Assembly: GCF_038622445.1 (NCBI RefSeq)
Contig: NZ_CP152019.1
Location: 1,710,501 to 1,774,500 of the forward strand
Direction: 5' to 3'
Length of the DNA: 64,000 nt
Origin: Sporosarcina sp. FSL K6-1522
GTDB taxonomy: Bacteria > Bacillota > Bacilli > Bacillales_A > Planococcaceae
How positions within the stretch are numbered: the first letter of the stretch is position 1; every line of letters starts with the position of its first letter. Under the pieces are notes generated by a model, which worked only from the letters and a program-made list of their open reading frames with translations, had not been told where the DNA came from and ran no database searches. Of the stretch, positions 1-9,300 are shown one piece after another. The translations under genes and the position numbers were made by a program.

Positions 1-527
1 AATATCGCTGAAAGTGCTCCAATTCCACTAAGAAGGATCATTGGGCTTTTCCCAACTAAATTCGCAATGACTAAAATAACGCCAATCGTAATGACGATAA
101 TTTTAGCAACTTGTATATAGCCTTTAATCGGCTTCGTTTTTGATATTTCATACGTTTGGTAAATGGCATTAAATACGCTCAATAACCGATTAATAACGCT
201 CAATGCTACAATTAGAATGTACGACAGCGCCATCGTTTCAATAAGTTTTTCATAGGTCGGAAATGTGGAAGCAAAATTATAAATAATAATTGCAGGCACG
301 AAATGAGATAATTGGCGGAATACTTTTTGCTCCAGCAAAAGATGCCCCCACTGCAACTTATATTTCTGAATAATATGTGTCAGAAATCGGATAATTACTT
401 GTTTTGTAATAAAATTTGCAATGATACAGACGATCGTAATGAGTGTAATCAAGATGATAAATGCCAGTAACTCCACCCAGTCTGCATCTACTCCATATCC
501 TAACAGTCGATGTCGAATGATGTTCAT
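1..527 (-). CDS. MscS-family mechanosensitive channel, N-terminal part
   Basis: The reading frame starts at an ATG whose complement is at 525-527, preceded by a good ribosome binding site (CTGGAGG), and runs off the left edge, so only about 175 residues are visible. The start reads MNIIRHRLLGYG and is followed by several hydrophobic segments, the last ending in a stretch (SPMILLSGIGALSAI) typical of the glycine/alanine-rich pore helix approach of MscS/YbdG-type channels. Family members release solutes through the inner membrane on hypo-osmotic shock. The cytosolic beta domain is outside the window, so the exact subfamily cannot be told. Confidence 0.75.
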   Translation of the reverse strand, partial: MNIIRHRLLGYGVDADWVELLAFIILITLITIVCIIANFITKQVIIRFLTHIIQKYKLQWGHLLLEQKVFRQLSHFVPAIIIYNFASTFPTYEKLIETMALSYILIVALSVINRLLSVFNAIYQTYEISKTKPIKGYIQVAKIIVITIGVILVIANLVGKSPMILLSGIGALSAI

Positions 528-540
528 GTATATCCTCCAG

Positions 541-820
541 TTGATGTATTGACCGTGTAATTGCGCTACTTGACAGCTTGCTACTACTAGCAAAATGCGC
601 ACTTGCTCGTCAGTGGCTGCCAGTGCTTACGATAACATACTTTTGGGGTTAGATTCATGGATTTCATATTCTGGATGATCGGATTGTAGATGTACAGGTT
701 GCATTGAAAGCCAAAGAGAATGGGGATTCGCGAACTGATACAATCGTATAAGCAGACTTGTGCCGGAGTCTAAACACTAAGTCAGATTGGGGAAATTATG
801 CTTTCTTATCTTGAAAAAAA
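541..820. other. Intergenic stretch with a short gene remnant
   Basis: No complete gene with a ribosome binding site is visible between the MscS gene and the chrA terminator. On the plus strand 653-751 is an open stretch directly after a stop codon that reads IHGFHILDDRIVDVQVALKA and then KENGDSRTDTIV before TAA. The composition looks protein-coding, but there is no start codon, so it is probably the 3' remnant of a decayed gene. I do not recognise the family. Confidence 0.3.
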
Positions 821-863
821 GTGCTTCATTCCAAGCAGTTTGCTTTAGAATGAAGCACCTTTT
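816..863. terminator. Bidirectional intrinsic terminator downstream of chrA
   Basis: The arms GTGCTTCATTC (821-831) and GAATGAAGCAC (848-858) form an 11-bp perfect stem. It is flanked by an A-run on the left and TTTT on the right, so it can work on both strands. It ends the minus-strand chrA transcript, whose stop codon is at 863-865. Confidence 0.85.
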
Positions 864-2050
864 TATGATAGAAATGCTAACAAAGCGCCTCCAATAGATC
901 CGGTGACCACGATAACCCAAGGCGGCAATTTCCAATAAGCCAGCATGCTATACAACACAGCAGCTAAAGCGAAATCCGCTGGTACAAAGATGGAAGTTGT
1001 CCAAATCGGAAAATAAAAGGCGGAAATCAGTATGCCAATCACAGCTGCATTGACGCCCATAATAGCGCCTTTAACAGATGGATGGCTTCGCAAACGATCC
1101 CAAAATGGTAATGCACCGACAATGAGCAGAAAAGCAGGGAGGAACACCGCGACGGTTGCGACCAAACCACCTTGCCAGCCTTTCATAACCGTTCCTAAAT
1201 AAGCCGCGAATGTGAAGAGAGGACCTGGCACTGCTTGTGTAGCACCATACCCTGCCAAAAAGGCTTCCTCGCTAATCCAGCCAGTCGGGACCAATTCTTG
1301 TTCCAATAAAGGCAAAACGACATGGCCCCCACCGAATACTAAAGAGCCGGAGCGGTAAAAGCTATCGAACATGGCCACCCAATAAGAGCCGGTGACTTCC
1401 CGAATGATGGGTAATAAAAATAATAGCCCGAAAAATAATAGCAGACAAATGGCTGAAACGCTTTTCGCAATTGGAAATGAAGTACTCACTTCGTTCACAT
1501 CATCATGTTGTTTAAATAATAAAAAACCAACAAGGGCAGCGAGTAAAATGACTGCAACTTGGGTAAAGGCGGTTTGCCAAAGGAGCGTCCCAAGCAAAGC
1601 ACATAAAGCGATGGCTTTTCTTTTTACATCAGGCGTCAAACTTTTTGCCATCCCCATGATTGCATGTGCAACAACCGCCACCGCGACAATTTTTAAGCCG
1701 TGCAGCCATCCAGCATTTCCAATATCAAACTCTGTAAGGAGCAATGCGAAAAGAATAAGAGCAATGACGGACGGCATCGTAAAGCCGATAAAAGAGACGA
1801 TTCCTCCTAAAATGCCTGCACGTCGAACACCAATCCCAATACCAACTTGGCTACTAGCGGGCCCTGGTAAAAATTGTGCCAAGGCGACTAAGTCGGCATA
1901 ACTTTTTTCATCCATCCACTTTCTTCTACGTACATATTCTTCATGAAAATACCCTAAATGGGCTGTTGGCCCACCAAACGAGGTCAGTCCAAGTCGAGTG
2001 GAAACGAGAAATAGTTCAATCAGTAATTTAATGCGGTTGGTGATAATCAT
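863..2050 (-). CDS. chrA: Chromate transporter ChrA, two-domain form
   Basis: 395 residues, the usual length of long-chain (two-domain) CHR family proteins that export chromate. The N-terminal half carries the family signature SFGGPTAHLGYFHEEYV around residue 25, and the second half repeats it as SLVFGGGHVVLPLLEQEL around residue 240. This supports the internal duplication typical of the family. About ten hydrophobic segments are visible. The ATG at 2048-2050 follows GAAGGAG at a proper distance. The gene is alone on its strand and ends at a strong hairpin. It shares its upstream region divergently with the sulfur-metabolism flavoprotein. Chromate is the family's known substrate; transport here is inferred. 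Confidence 0.9.
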   Translation of the reverse strand: MIITNRIKLLIELFLVSTRLGLTSFGGPTAHLGYFHEEYVRRRKWMDEKSYADLVALAQFLPGPASSQVGIGIGVRRAGILGGIVSFIGFTMPSVIALILFALLLTEFDIGNAGWLHGLKIVAVAVVAHAIMGMAKSLTPDVKRKAIALCALLGTLLWQTAFTQVAVILLAALVGFLLFKQHDDVNEVSTSFPIAKSVSAICLLLFFGLLFLLPIIREVTGSYWVAMFDSFYRSGSLVFGGGHVVLPLLEQELVPTGWISEEAFLAGYGATQAVPGPLFTFAAYLGTVMKGWQGGLVATVAVFLPAFLLIVGALPFWDRLRSHPSVKGAIMGVNAAVIGILISAFYFPIWTTSIFVPADFALAAVLYSMLAYWKLPPWVIVVTGSIGGALLAFLS

Positions 2051-2192
2051 TATGATCTCCTTCGTGTATGATGCTAACTACATGAATATAGCATTGTTCC
2101 TAGTAGCCTCCAAGTTACATATAAAAATTTACGCAATCTTTACATTGGATGGATAGCTTTTTCTTTTTTTAATGGAGAAGAGAGTCAATGTT

Positions 2193-2221
2193 TTGACTTT
2201 ATACCTACGGGGGTATATATT
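2193..2221 (+). promoter_or_regulatory. Promoter with CsoR/CstR-like operator
   Basis: TTGACT (2193-2198) and TATATT (2216-2221) are spaced 17 bp apart. Between them lies ATACCTACGGGGGTAT (2201-2216), a pseudo-palindrome of the CsoR/CstR class, so a bound repressor would block the promoter directly. The same kind of box recurs in the copper block near 21-23 kb, where the only CsoR-family gene in this window lies. Confidence 0.75.
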
Positions 2222-2262
2222 TGCAGTAAGAGCAGTTTACTATGGATAAGGGGATGATCGGA

Positions 2263-3957
2263 TTGACGAAGAAGATTGTTGTGGTAGGCGGCGTAGCTGG
2301 TGGGGCTTCTGCAGCGGCGCGGATTCGACGTATGGATGAGCAAGCGGAAATCATTATGTTCGAAAGAGGGCCTCATGTTTCGTTTTCAAATTGTTCTTTG
2401 CCGTTTCATTTAAGTGGAATTGTTGAAAATAGTGAAAAACTCATTGTGATGAACCCAGTTGCTTTTAAAACGAGGTATAACATCGAGGCACGCGTGCAAC
2501 AGGAAGTGACGGCGATTGATCGTGAAGCGAAGACAGTGACTGTAGCGAATTTAGTCACGGGGGAGCACTATGAGGAAAGTTACGATACGCTTGTGTTATC
2601 ACCTGGAGCGAGCCCGATTGTTCCGAACATAGAAGGTGTGCAGGCACCCCATGTATTTACGGTGCGTAATGTCGTCGATATCGAACGATTGCAACACTAT
2701 ATACAGACAAATGATATTGATAATATTGCGGTGATTGGTGGCGGATTCATCGGTGTTGAGGTAGCTGAGAATTTACGATTAGCAGGGCGCAATGTTTCCC
2801 TGATTGAGTTTGCCGATCAAATTATGATGCCATTTGACAATGACATGGTGCAAATTTTGCATAAAGAGATGATGGATAAAGGAGTAGAAGTGATCGTTGG
2901 GGATGGATTAGCGAAAGTGGCGGACAATCATGTCGAGCTCAATTCCGGTAAAATTGTCAACACTCAAGCGGTTATTTTGGCAATTGGTGTGCGTCCAGAG
3001 ACGAAGCTTGCACAAGAAGCTGGTTTGGAAATTGGGGAGCTCGGTGGCATTAAAGTGGATGCAAATTATAGAACGAGCGATCCTTCGATTTACGCGGTCG
3101 GTGATGCGATTGAAGTCTATCACCGTTTATTGCAGAGACCAACGCGATTAGCACTTGCGGGACCGGCTCAACGTCAAGCCCGTGCAGCGGCCGATCATAT
3201 ATATGGAATACCTCATCAAAACAAAGGGGTGATTGGTTCATCCAGCATTCAAATTTTTGATTTGGCATGTGCATCGACTGGACTCAATGAAAGGGCAGCG
3301 AAACAGGCAGGCATTCAAGCAGATAGCGTGTACATCATTGCACCAGACAAAGTTGGTTTGATGCCGAATAGTCATCCGCTTCATTTCAAATTAGTATTTG
3401 AAGTACCAACTGGTAAAATTTTAGGGGCGCAAGCAATTGGCAAAGGCAATGCAGATAAACGCATCGATGTCATTGCAACGCTCATTACGATGAGTGGTAC
3501 GTTAGAGGATTTAAAAGAGCTGGAGTTAACGTATTCACCGATGTTTAGTACCGCAAAAGATGTGGTGAATTTAGCAGCACTTGTTGCGCTGAATGTGTTA
3601 TATGGTCGTTATAAACAAATTCATGTGTCTGACGTACGTGAATTGGTGGAGCAAAATGCGGTTATCATTGATGTGCGTGAGAAGGGTGAATTTGCTAATG
3701 GCCATCTCGTGAATGCGCTTAATATTCCGCTGAGTATGTTGCGCGAGCGCATGGACGAAATTCCAAAAGATGTGCCTGTCTACGTGCACTGTCGTTCTGC
3801 CCAACGGAGTTATAATGCAGTGATGGCATTGCAAAACAACGGTTATACAAATGTCGTCAATATCTCAGGATCATTTTTAGGGATTTGTTTGTATGAGTAT
3901 TACCATGACGTGACAACGGGTCGCGAACCGATTGTGACGGCATATAATTTTAAATAA
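2263..3957 (+). CDS. CoA-disulfide reductase with C-terminal rhodanese domain
   Basis: A FAD/NAD(P)H pyridine-nucleotide-disulfide oxidoreductase fused to a rhodanese domain (CoADR-RHD type), acting in low-molecular-weight thiol and persulfide metabolism in the cytosol. The FAD-binding motif VVGGVAGGASAAARIRR is near the N-terminus. The active-site cysteine of the single-Cys class sits in SFSNCSLPFHLSG, an NAD-binding motif (AVIGGGFIGVEVAENL) is central, and the C-terminal rhodanese loop reads VHCRSAQRS. I choose the TTG at 2263 because AAGGGG (2248-2253) lies 9 bp upstream and the protein then begins MTKKIVVVGG. An in-frame ATG at 2242 has only a weak site. The CsoR-like operator suggests induction by reactive sulfur or copper. 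Confidence 0.85.
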   Translation: MTKKIVVVGGVAGGASAAARIRRMDEQAEIIMFERGPHVSFSNCSLPFHLSGIVENSEKLIVMNPVAFKTRYNIEARVQQEVTAIDREAKTVTVANLVTGEHYEESYDTLVLSPGASPIVPNIEGVQAPHVFTVRNVVDIERLQHYIQTNDIDNIAVIGGGFIGVEVAENLRLAGRNVSLIEFADQIMMPFDNDMVQILHKEMMDKGVEVIVGDGLAKVADNHVELNSGKIVNTQAVILAIGVRPETKLAQEAGLEIGELGGIKVDANYRTSDPSIYAVGDAIEVYHRLLQRPTRLALAGPAQRQARAAADHIYGIPHQNKGVIGSSSIQIFDLACASTGLNERAAKQAGIQADSVYIIAPDKVGLMPNSHPLHFKLVFEVPTGKILGAQAIGKGNADKRIDVIATLITMSGTLEDLKELELTYSPMFSTAKDVVNLAALVALNVLYGRYKQIHVSDVRELVEQNAVIIDVREKGEFANGHLVNALNIPLSMLRERMDEIPKDVPVYVHCRSAQRSYNAVMALQNNGYTNVVNISGSFLGICLYEYYHDVTTGREPIVTAYNFK

Positions 3958-3966
3958 CGTGTGATG

Positions 3967-4006
3967 AAAGCAGCTTATGGATTTTTTAATCTTAAGCTGT
4001 TTTTTA
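3967..4006 (+). terminator. Intrinsic terminator after the CoADR-rhodanese gene
   Basis: CAGCTTA (3971-3977) pairs with TAAGCTG (3993-3999), extended by A/T pairs, and is followed by a T-run. Confidence 0.75.
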
Positions 4007-4227
4007 ATGTGAATTCAAGTGTGATAGGAAGAGCGGTTAGATTTATGGGGCAGGCATTAATTAAAAAGCATTTAATAACTAGGGGAGTACAATGAAAAAA
4101 CAGTAATGTTGTATACGTCTCAAGTCTTAGTTTCAACTATATCTCGGGTCCGCTAACAGAAATTACCTCTCGTGGTAAAATGAAAATCAGTGAGTAGTTA
4201 GATAACCAAAAAGGAGAGGAAATTATT

Positions 4228-4812
4228 ATGAGGAAATTTTTTATTGGTTTCTTAATGATTTTACTATTAAGCGCATGTTCGCAGGAAGAAAATGATGAAA
4301 TGCTTCTTACGCAAAACGTAGAGATTCCTAGTACAATTTTCACCTCTGAAAAACAAAATCGTGTAATTGACGAAGAAGAAATAAAAGTAAGCATAAAAAC
4401 ATATCTAGATAGCTATGAAGAATTATCGAATGCTAGTGAACCGTTCCAAGAGTTGCTATATGAAGAAGAGGAATTAAGCGTAGAAGAACTAGAGAAGTTA
4501 GACGAAATTACCGAACTTACAAAAGAAAATGATGAGAACTTCTCTAATTATATTTTAAATAATACATTGCCTAAAGGGTATCAAGAAGAGTCTGAGAGAA
4601 TCAGCCGGTATATTACAGCTGTGAATGAGATGCTTTATGAGATAGATGAAATGGTCGATAGTTTAACAAATGACGCAAGTAAAGGAGTACTTCCAAAAGT
4701 AAACGTTACATCAGTAATTGGTAAATTCAGTGTGGTGAATGGAAAAGAACAGGAGGAAATTGAGAAATTCCTTGATAAAAAGAATATTAACACAAAGGCA
4801 TTTGAGCAGTAA
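4228..4812 (+). CDS. NDxxF-motif lipoprotein
   Basis: A 194-residue predicted lipoprotein. The signal peptide ends in the lipobox LLSAC, placing the lipidated cysteine at residue 17 (MRKFFIGFLMILLLSAC). The mature part is acidic and helix-prone, with the segment ENDENFSNYI matching the NDxxF motif that names a family of Bacillales lipoproteins of unknown function. AAAGGAGAGG lies just upstream of the ATG. The gene is monocistronic, ending in its own terminator, and sits between the sulfur and arsenic genes without an obvious link to either. The family has no established role, so none is proposed. Confidence 0.75.
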   Translation: MRKFFIGFLMILLLSACSQEENDEMLLTQNVEIPSTIFTSEKQNRVIDEEEIKVSIKTYLDSYEELSNASEPFQELLYEEEELSVEELEKLDEITELTKENDENFSNYILNNTLPKGYQEESERISRYITAVNEMLYEIDEMVDSLTNDASKGVLPKVNVTSVIGKFSVVNGKEQEEIEKFLDKKNINTKAFEQ

Positions 4813-4823
4813 CATTATGAGCG

Positions 4824-4866
4824 GAAATCATTTTGAGCAATCTTTGTTCAAAATGGTTTCTTTTTA
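4824..4866 (+). terminator. Intrinsic terminator after the NDxxF lipoprotein
   Basis: A 15-bp nearly perfect stem pairs 4824-4838 with 4846-4860 (GAAATCATTTT / AAAATGGTTTC) and is followed by TTTTT. Confidence 0.85.
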
Positions 4867-4942
4867 TTTGCTATAATAAATGATTTATACACTTGTATAT
4901 ATAAGCATATAATTATATGATATTTGAGAAACGGAGGGAAAT

Positions 4943-5293
4943 ATGATGCGGAAAACGGGAGAGACCGATATGCAAAGAGCAGCACAACTTTTAAAATTAC
5001 TCGGCGATCAAACACGTTTGACGATGATGAAATTGCTACAGTCGCATGATTGTTGTGTTTGTGAGTTTGTCGCGATGTTCGACATGAGTCAGCCAGCGAT
5101 TAGTCAGCATTTGCGCAAGTTGCGGGATATTGAATTAGTGAAGGAAACGCGTAAGGGGAAATGGATTTTTTACTCGATTAATCGAGAACATGAAGATTAT
5201 CCGTTTATCCAAAGTGTCCTCGCGTCGCTTCCGGGGCAAGATGGATTGGTTATTGAATTAGAAGCGCAGGGGTTGCGTATTTGTTGTGAGTAG
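4943..5293 (+). CDS. arsR: ArsR-family metalloregulator
   Basis: A 116-residue winged-helix repressor. The recognition region reads [20 protein letters not shown], followed by the beta-wing [12 protein letters not shown]. The metal-binding cysteines appear as HDCCVCEF, corresponding to the CVC motif of arsenite-sensing ArsR, and there is an extra cysteine pair at the C-terminus (RICCE). An AGGG-type site precedes the ATG at 4943; a second ATG follows at once, so the start may be 3 bp later. It is the first gene of arsR-arsB-arsC and should repress that operon until As(III) or Sb(III) binds. The operator was not resolved. Confidence 0.9.
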   Translation: MMRKTGETDMQRAAQLLKLLGDQTRLTMMKLLQSHDCCVCEFVAMFDMSQPAISQHLRKLRDIELVKETRKGKWIFYSINREHEDYPFIQSVLASLPGQDGLVIELEAQGLRICCE

Positions 5294-5307
5294 AGAGGGG
5301 AAGTACG

Positions 5308-6603
5308 TTGGTTTCAGTTATGTTAGCAGTATTGATTTTCATTGTTACACTCATTTTTGTTATATGGCAGCCGCGTAATTTATCGATAGGCTGGTCTGCT
5401 TGTATTGGAGCCATTATCGCTTTACTAGTAGGTGTTGTTAATTTTCAAGATGTCCTCGATGTGACGGGGATTGTGTGGAATGCGACGCTCGCTTTTATTG
5501 CCATTATTATTATTTCTTTAATTTTAGATGAGATTGGTTTCTTTGAATGGTCGGCTTTACATATGGCGCGCTTTGCAAAAGGTAGCGGCGTCCGCATGTT
5601 TATTTACGTGAGTGTTTTAGGGGCTGTTGTAGCTGCGCTGTTTGCGAATGACGGAGCTGCGTTAATATTGACGCCGATTGTATTGGCGATGGTGCGGAAT
5701 TTGAATTTTAGTGAAAAGATGATTTTTCCTTTTATTATGGCGAGTGGGTTTATCGCGGATACGACGTCGTTACCGCTTGTTGTGAGTAACTTGGTGAATA
5801 TTGTTTCTGCGGACTTTTTCGGGATTGGCTTTGCGGAATATGCATCGCGTATGATTGTGCCAAACTTGTTTGCGTTAGTAGCGAGTATTGCGGTGTTGTA
5901 TTTGTTTTTCCGTAAAAGTATTCCTGGGAGTTATGAAGTAGCTGATTTGAAGAAGCCGAAAGATGCGATTAAGGATCACAAGATGTTTCGCTTGTCCTGG
6001 CCCGTGCTAGTTATGTTGCTAATCGGCTATTTCTCCAGTGAATTTATAGGCGTTCCTGTGTCGATTGTCGCTGGTATTGTCGCGATTTTCTTCTTGTTTA
6101 TGGCGCAAAGAAGTCCCGCTGTACACACGAAACAAGTATTGAAAGGCGCTCCATGGGCGATTGTATTCTTTTCAATCGGGATGTATGTCGTTGTCTATGG
6201 CTTGCGCAATGCAGGGTTGACAAGTGTGTTAGCGGATGTCATTCAATTGGCTGCGGATCAAGGACTTTTTGTCGCAACGATTTCAATGGGCTTTATCGCT
6301 GCATTTTTGTCGTCCATTATGAATAACATGCCAACGGTTATGATTGACGCTTTGGCGATTGCGGACACGACTACGACAGGAACGATGCGTGAGGCACTCA
6401 TTTATGCCAATGTCATTGGTTCGGATTTAGGGCCGAAAATTACGCCAATCGGCTCATTGGCTACGTTGTTATGGCTGCATGTTCTGTCGCAAAAAGGTGT
6501 GAAAATTGCTTGGGGTACTTATTTTAAAATCGGAATTTTATTAACGGTTCCTACGCTATTCATTACACTGGTAGGGCTCTATCTATGGTTACTGATTATC
6601 TGA
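5308..6603 (+). CDS. arsB: Arsenite efflux permease ArsB
   Basis: 431 residues with about a dozen hydrophobic segments, matching the length and start ([18 protein letters not shown]) of ArsB-type permeases rather than the ACR3 family. Family landmarks include [17 protein letters not shown], the [15 protein letters not shown] loop and [17 protein letters not shown]. It extrudes arsenite and antimonite across the cytoplasmic membrane; no arsA ATPase gene is present, so it should work as a secondary carrier. The start is TTG at 5308, preceded by GAGAGGGGAAG and only 14 bp from the arsR stop. Confidence 0.92.
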   Translation: MVSVMLAVLIFIVTLIFVIWQPRNLSIGWSACIGAIIALLVGVVNFQDVLDVTGIVWNATLAFIAIIIISLILDEIGFFEWSALHMARFAKGSGVRMFIYVSVLGAVVAALFANDGAALILTPIVLAMVRNLNFSEKMIFPFIMASGFIADTTSLPLVVSNLVNIVSADFFGIGFAEYASRMIVPNLFALVASIAVLYLFFRKSIPGSYEVADLKKPKDAIKDHKMFRLSWPVLVMLLIGYFSSEFIGVPVSIVAGIVAIFFLFMAQRSPAVHTKQVLKGAPWAIVFFSIGMYVVVYGLRNAGLTSVLADVIQLAADQGLFVATISMGFIAAFLSSIMNNMPTVMIDALAIADTTTTGTMREALIYANVIGSDLGPKITPIGSLATLLWLHVLSQKGVKIAWGTYFKIGILLTVPTLFITLVGLYLWLLII

Positions 6604-6631
6604 AACAATGACAGAAGAGGGGGGATTAATC

Positions 6632-7051
6632 ATGATAAAAAAGACCTTGTATTTCTTATGCACAGGCAACTCATGCCGTAGCCAGATGGCTGAGGGATGG
6701 GGTAAAAAGATGCTTGGTGAAGAATGGCAAGTTCTGAGTGCGGGTATTGAAGCTCACGGTGTTAATCCGAATGCTGTTAGAGCCATGAATGAGGTTGGCA
6801 TTAATATTACGAATCAAACTTCGGATATTATTGACCCGAAAATCTTACACACTGCGGATTTCATCGTCACGCTGTGTGGAGATGCGGCTGACAAATGTCC
6901 GATGACACCGCCGCATGTCAAACGTGCGCATTGGGGCTTCGATGATCCGGCAAAAGCAGTAGGAACCGCCGAAGAGCAATGGGCGTTTTTCCAGCGAGTG
7001 CGCGATGAAATTGGTGCAAGGATTGCGCAGTTTGTTGAAACTGGGGAATGA
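6632..7051 (+). CDS. arsC: Arsenate reductase ArsC, thioredoxin-coupled type
   Basis: 139 residues with the low-molecular-weight tyrosine-phosphatase fold: P-loop [13 protein letters not shown] with the nucleophilic cysteine, and the later cysteines in [12 protein letters not shown] that form the relay disulfide of the thioredoxin-dependent class. It reduces As(V) to As(III) for export by ArsB. I use the ATG at 6632 because GAGGGGGGA (6615-6623) is its ribosome binding site. An upstream in-frame ATG at 6608 would lie before that site. Confidence 0.93.
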   Translation: MIKKTLYFLCTGNSCRSQMAEGWGKKMLGEEWQVLSAGIEAHGVNPNAVRAMNEVGINITNQTSDIIDPKILHTADFIVTLCGDAADKCPMTPPHVKRAHWGFDDPAKAVGTAEEQWAFFQRVRDEIGARIAQFVETGE

Positions 7052-7105
7052 AGAATCACTAGCGGTTGGTTGGCTTCTTTAGTTCAACATATATAACATA
7101 AAAGT

Positions 7106-7165
7106 AAAATAGGTGCCTAACGCTAAAACCATCCAGATTTGGTTTAGTGTTAGGCACCTATTTTA
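7106..7165. terminator. Long hairpin terminator of the ars operon
   Basis: A stem of roughly 25 bp (7106-7130 with 7141-7165) is built on AATAGGTGCCTAACGC and its complement, with A and T flanks that make it usable in both directions. Confidence 0.9.
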
Positions 7166-7217
7166 TTTCCTATTCGAACATTCCTTTTTTTAATAACGTG
7201 TACCGTTCAGATACTTG

Positions 7218-7275
7218 TTGACAAATTCCAAAAAAATATCTAACATAATAAATGATATTGATAATCGTTATCATT
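7218..7275 (+). promoter_or_regulatory. Promoter with Fur box for the siderophore locus
   Basis: TTGACA (7218-7223) and TAACAT (7241-7246) are 17 bp apart. Immediately downstream, across the expected start site, is the Fur-type sequence TGATATTGATAATCGTTATC (from 7253). Iron-replete Fur should silence the genes that follow. Confidence 0.85.
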
Positions 7276-7373
7276 TAGATGTTAAAATACTATTCATAAA
7301 GAAATAATAAAATAGAAACGAAACGTTAAATAATTGATAAACCGATTTGTATCAAGAAAGGAAGTCCAATGAA

Positions 7374-8165
7374 ATGGCAGCATTTAAAGTAGATCAGGTG
7401 GCAATTGGTTATTCAAACGCACTTATTATTGATGATTTAAGTGTGTCCATTCCTGAGGGGAAAATCACGACGATTATTGGCCCGAATGGATGTGGGAAAT
7501 CAACGCTATTGAAAGCTGTGTCGCGTATATTAACGACGAAAAAAGGCGCTGTTTACCTTGACGGGCATGCAATCCATCAACTAGGGACAAAAGAAGTTGC
7601 GAAGAAGATGGCGATATTACCGCAAACCGCAGAAGCGCCGGGGGGATTGACGGTATTTGAGCTTGTTTCCTATGGACGCTTTCCACATCAGAAAGGCTTT
7701 GGTTCCTTAAAAAAAGAGGATTATAAACATATTTACTGGGCGATTGAAGTAACAGGATTAAGTGACTTTAAAGATCGTCCGATTGAAGCGTTATCAGGTG
7801 GGCAGCGGCAGCGTGTATGGATTGCGATGGCATTAGCGCAGGATACGAAAATTTTGATCCTTGATGAGCCGACAACCTATTTAGATTTAGCGCATCAATT
7901 AGATATTTTACTGCTCTTACAGCGTTTGAATGAGGAAGAGGGGCGGACAATTGTTATGGTGCTTCACGACTTGAATCACGCATCCCGATTTTCTCATTAC
8001 ATGATTGCGATGAAAGATGGTGCGTTAATCACAGAGGGGAAACCAGAAGAAGTGATGACTTGTTCGAATTTACAACGTGTCTTTCATATTGATGCGAGTA
8101 TAGCGACTTGTCCGTTTAGTGCGAACCCGATTTGCTTATCGTATCAGTTGTGTCAGCAGGATTGA
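7374..8165 (+). CDS. Iron-siderophore ABC transporter ATPase (FecE/FhuC type)
   Basis: The ATP-hydrolysing subunit for siderophore import. It has Walker A GPNGCGKST, ABC signature LSGGQRQRVWIAMALAQ and Walker B ILILDEPTTYLD, followed by the switch histidine in VLHDLNHASRF. The ATG at 7374 has AAAGGAA 10 bp upstream, giving 263 residues; an in-frame TTG at 7347 lies before that site and is less likely. The C-terminus is a short cysteine-bearing tail (CPFSANPICLSYQLC). It is the only ATPase in the 7-20 kb locus, so it probably energises both the split and the fused permeases; sharing is inferred. Confidence 0.92.
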   Translation: MAAFKVDQVAIGYSNALIIDDLSVSIPEGKITTIIGPNGCGKSTLLKAVSRILTTKKGAVYLDGHAIHQLGTKEVAKKMAILPQTAEAPGGLTVFELVSYGRFPHQKGFGSLKKEDYKHIYWAIEVTGLSDFKDRPIEALSGGQRQRVWIAMALAQDTKILILDEPTTYLDLAHQLDILLLLQRLNEEEGRTIVMVLHDLNHASRFSHYMIAMKDGALITEGKPEEVMTCSNLQRVFHIDASIATCPFSANPICLSYQLCQQD

Positions 8166-8244
8166 GTGTCCTTTTACAAAAGTAAGGCTTTTATGTTATT
8201 CAAAAAATAGTAACCGTGTAAGTTTGTTATGAAGGAGGAAGGGC

Positions 8245-9300
8245 ATGTCTACTCCTGCAGAAGTATCTGCCGAAATAGAAGAACTAGTAAAAATGAAGAA
8301 GCATTCACATCCGATTATGGCTGTCATCGTGTTATTCGGGGGCATGTTTGCATTACTTCTGGCAATTGGTCTCTCGATATCATTTGGAGCTGCGGATATA
8401 CAGTTAGCAACAGTTTGGACGGCGGTGTTTCACTTTAATCCAGATATCACACAGCATCAAATTATTCGGGAAATCCGCCTGCCACGTGTGCTTGGTGCCG
8501 CAATGGTTGGGGCGTGTTTCGCTGTCGCAGGCGCGCTGATGCAAGGCATGACGCGAAATCCATTGGCGGATTCAGGGCTATTGGGATTGAATGCCGGTGC
8601 TGCATTTATGCTGGCACTGTGCTTTGCCTTTTTGCCAGGCTTATCCTATATGTATGTAATCATGTATTCCTTTTTAGGCGCTGGTCTAGGGGTTGGAATT
8701 GTCTATGGGGTTGGATCGATGTCAAGAGGCGGTTTGACACCTATGCGTCTTGTACTCGCGGGTGCAGCCGTCAGTGCATTGCTAGGAGCGCTTAGTGAGG
8801 GCGTTGCTTTATATTTTCGAATTGGTCAAGATTTAGCCTTTTGGTATGCAGGTGGCGTATCGGGGACGAAATGGATTCATTTGCAAATCATGTCGCCGTG
8901 GATTATTGCGGCCATGATAGGTGCGGTGATATTATCACGTTCCATCACACTGCTGAGTCTTGGAGAGGAAATCTCGATTGGGCTTGGGCAGCGAACAAAG
9001 ACCATTAAATTTTTTGGCATGATTATTGTCCTGATTTTAGCGGGGGCGGCCGTTTCAGTTGTAGGTGCAGTCGGTTTTGTAGGACTAATTGTTCCGCATC
9101 TTACCCGCTTTCTAGTCGGACACGATTATCGCTGGATTATTCCTTGTTCGATTGTGCTAGGTGGTTTGTTAGTGGTCCTAGCAGATCTTGCAGCGAGAAT
9201 GATTAATCCTCCATATGAGACACCGATTGGCGCACTGATTGCGTTAATTGGGGTTCCGTTCTTCCTGTATCTCGCACGAAAAGGGGGAAAAGAGCTATGA
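8245..9300 (+). CDS. FecCD-family siderophore permease, subunit 1
   Basis: 351 residues with 9-10 hydrophobic segments. FecCD hallmarks are IREIRLPRVLGAAMVGACF, the downstream LMQGMTRNPLADSGLLGLNAGA, and the coupling-helix region SLGEEISIGLGQRTK. It forms half of the membrane channel for ferric-siderophore import. GAAGGAGGAAGGGC precedes the ATG. A hydrophilic N-terminal extension of about 25 residues comes before the first membrane helix. Its stop overlaps the next start (ATGA), so the two subunits are translationally coupled. Confidence 0.93.
   Translation: MSTPAEVSAEIEELVKMKKHSHPIMAVIVLFGGMFALLLAIGLSISFGAADIQLATVWTAVFHFNPDITQHQIIREIRLPRVLGAAMVGACFAVAGALMQGMTRNPLADSGLLGLNAGAAFMLALCFAFLPGLSYMYVIMYSFLGAGLGVGIVYGVGSMSRGGLTPMRLVLAGAAVSALLGALSEGVALYFRIGQDLAFWYAGGVSGTKWIHLQIMSPWIIAAMIGAVILSRSITLLSLGEEISIGLGQRTKTIKFFGMIIVLILAGAAVSVVGAVGFVGLIVPHLTRFLVGHDYRWIIPCSIVLGGLLVVLADLAARMINPPYETPIGALIALIGVPFFLYLARKGGKEL

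Noticed and set aside
1392..1901. 169-codon frame on the plus strand opposite chrA
   Set aside because: It lies wholly inside chrA on the other strand, has no ribosome binding site, and its composition (rich in Lys, Thr, Ala, Pro) is that of an antisense shadow.
4021..4227. Short frame after AGGGGAGTACAATG reading VYVSSLSFNYISGPLTEI
   Set aside because: The ATG with the good ribosome binding site is followed by a stop after four codons, and the longer frame has no start. It is at most a gene remnant, too short to name.
4943..7051. Full arsenic plasmid-type operon with ArsA or ArsD
   Set aside because: Only arsR, arsB and arsC are found, and the next gene after the terminator belongs to the Fur-controlled locus.
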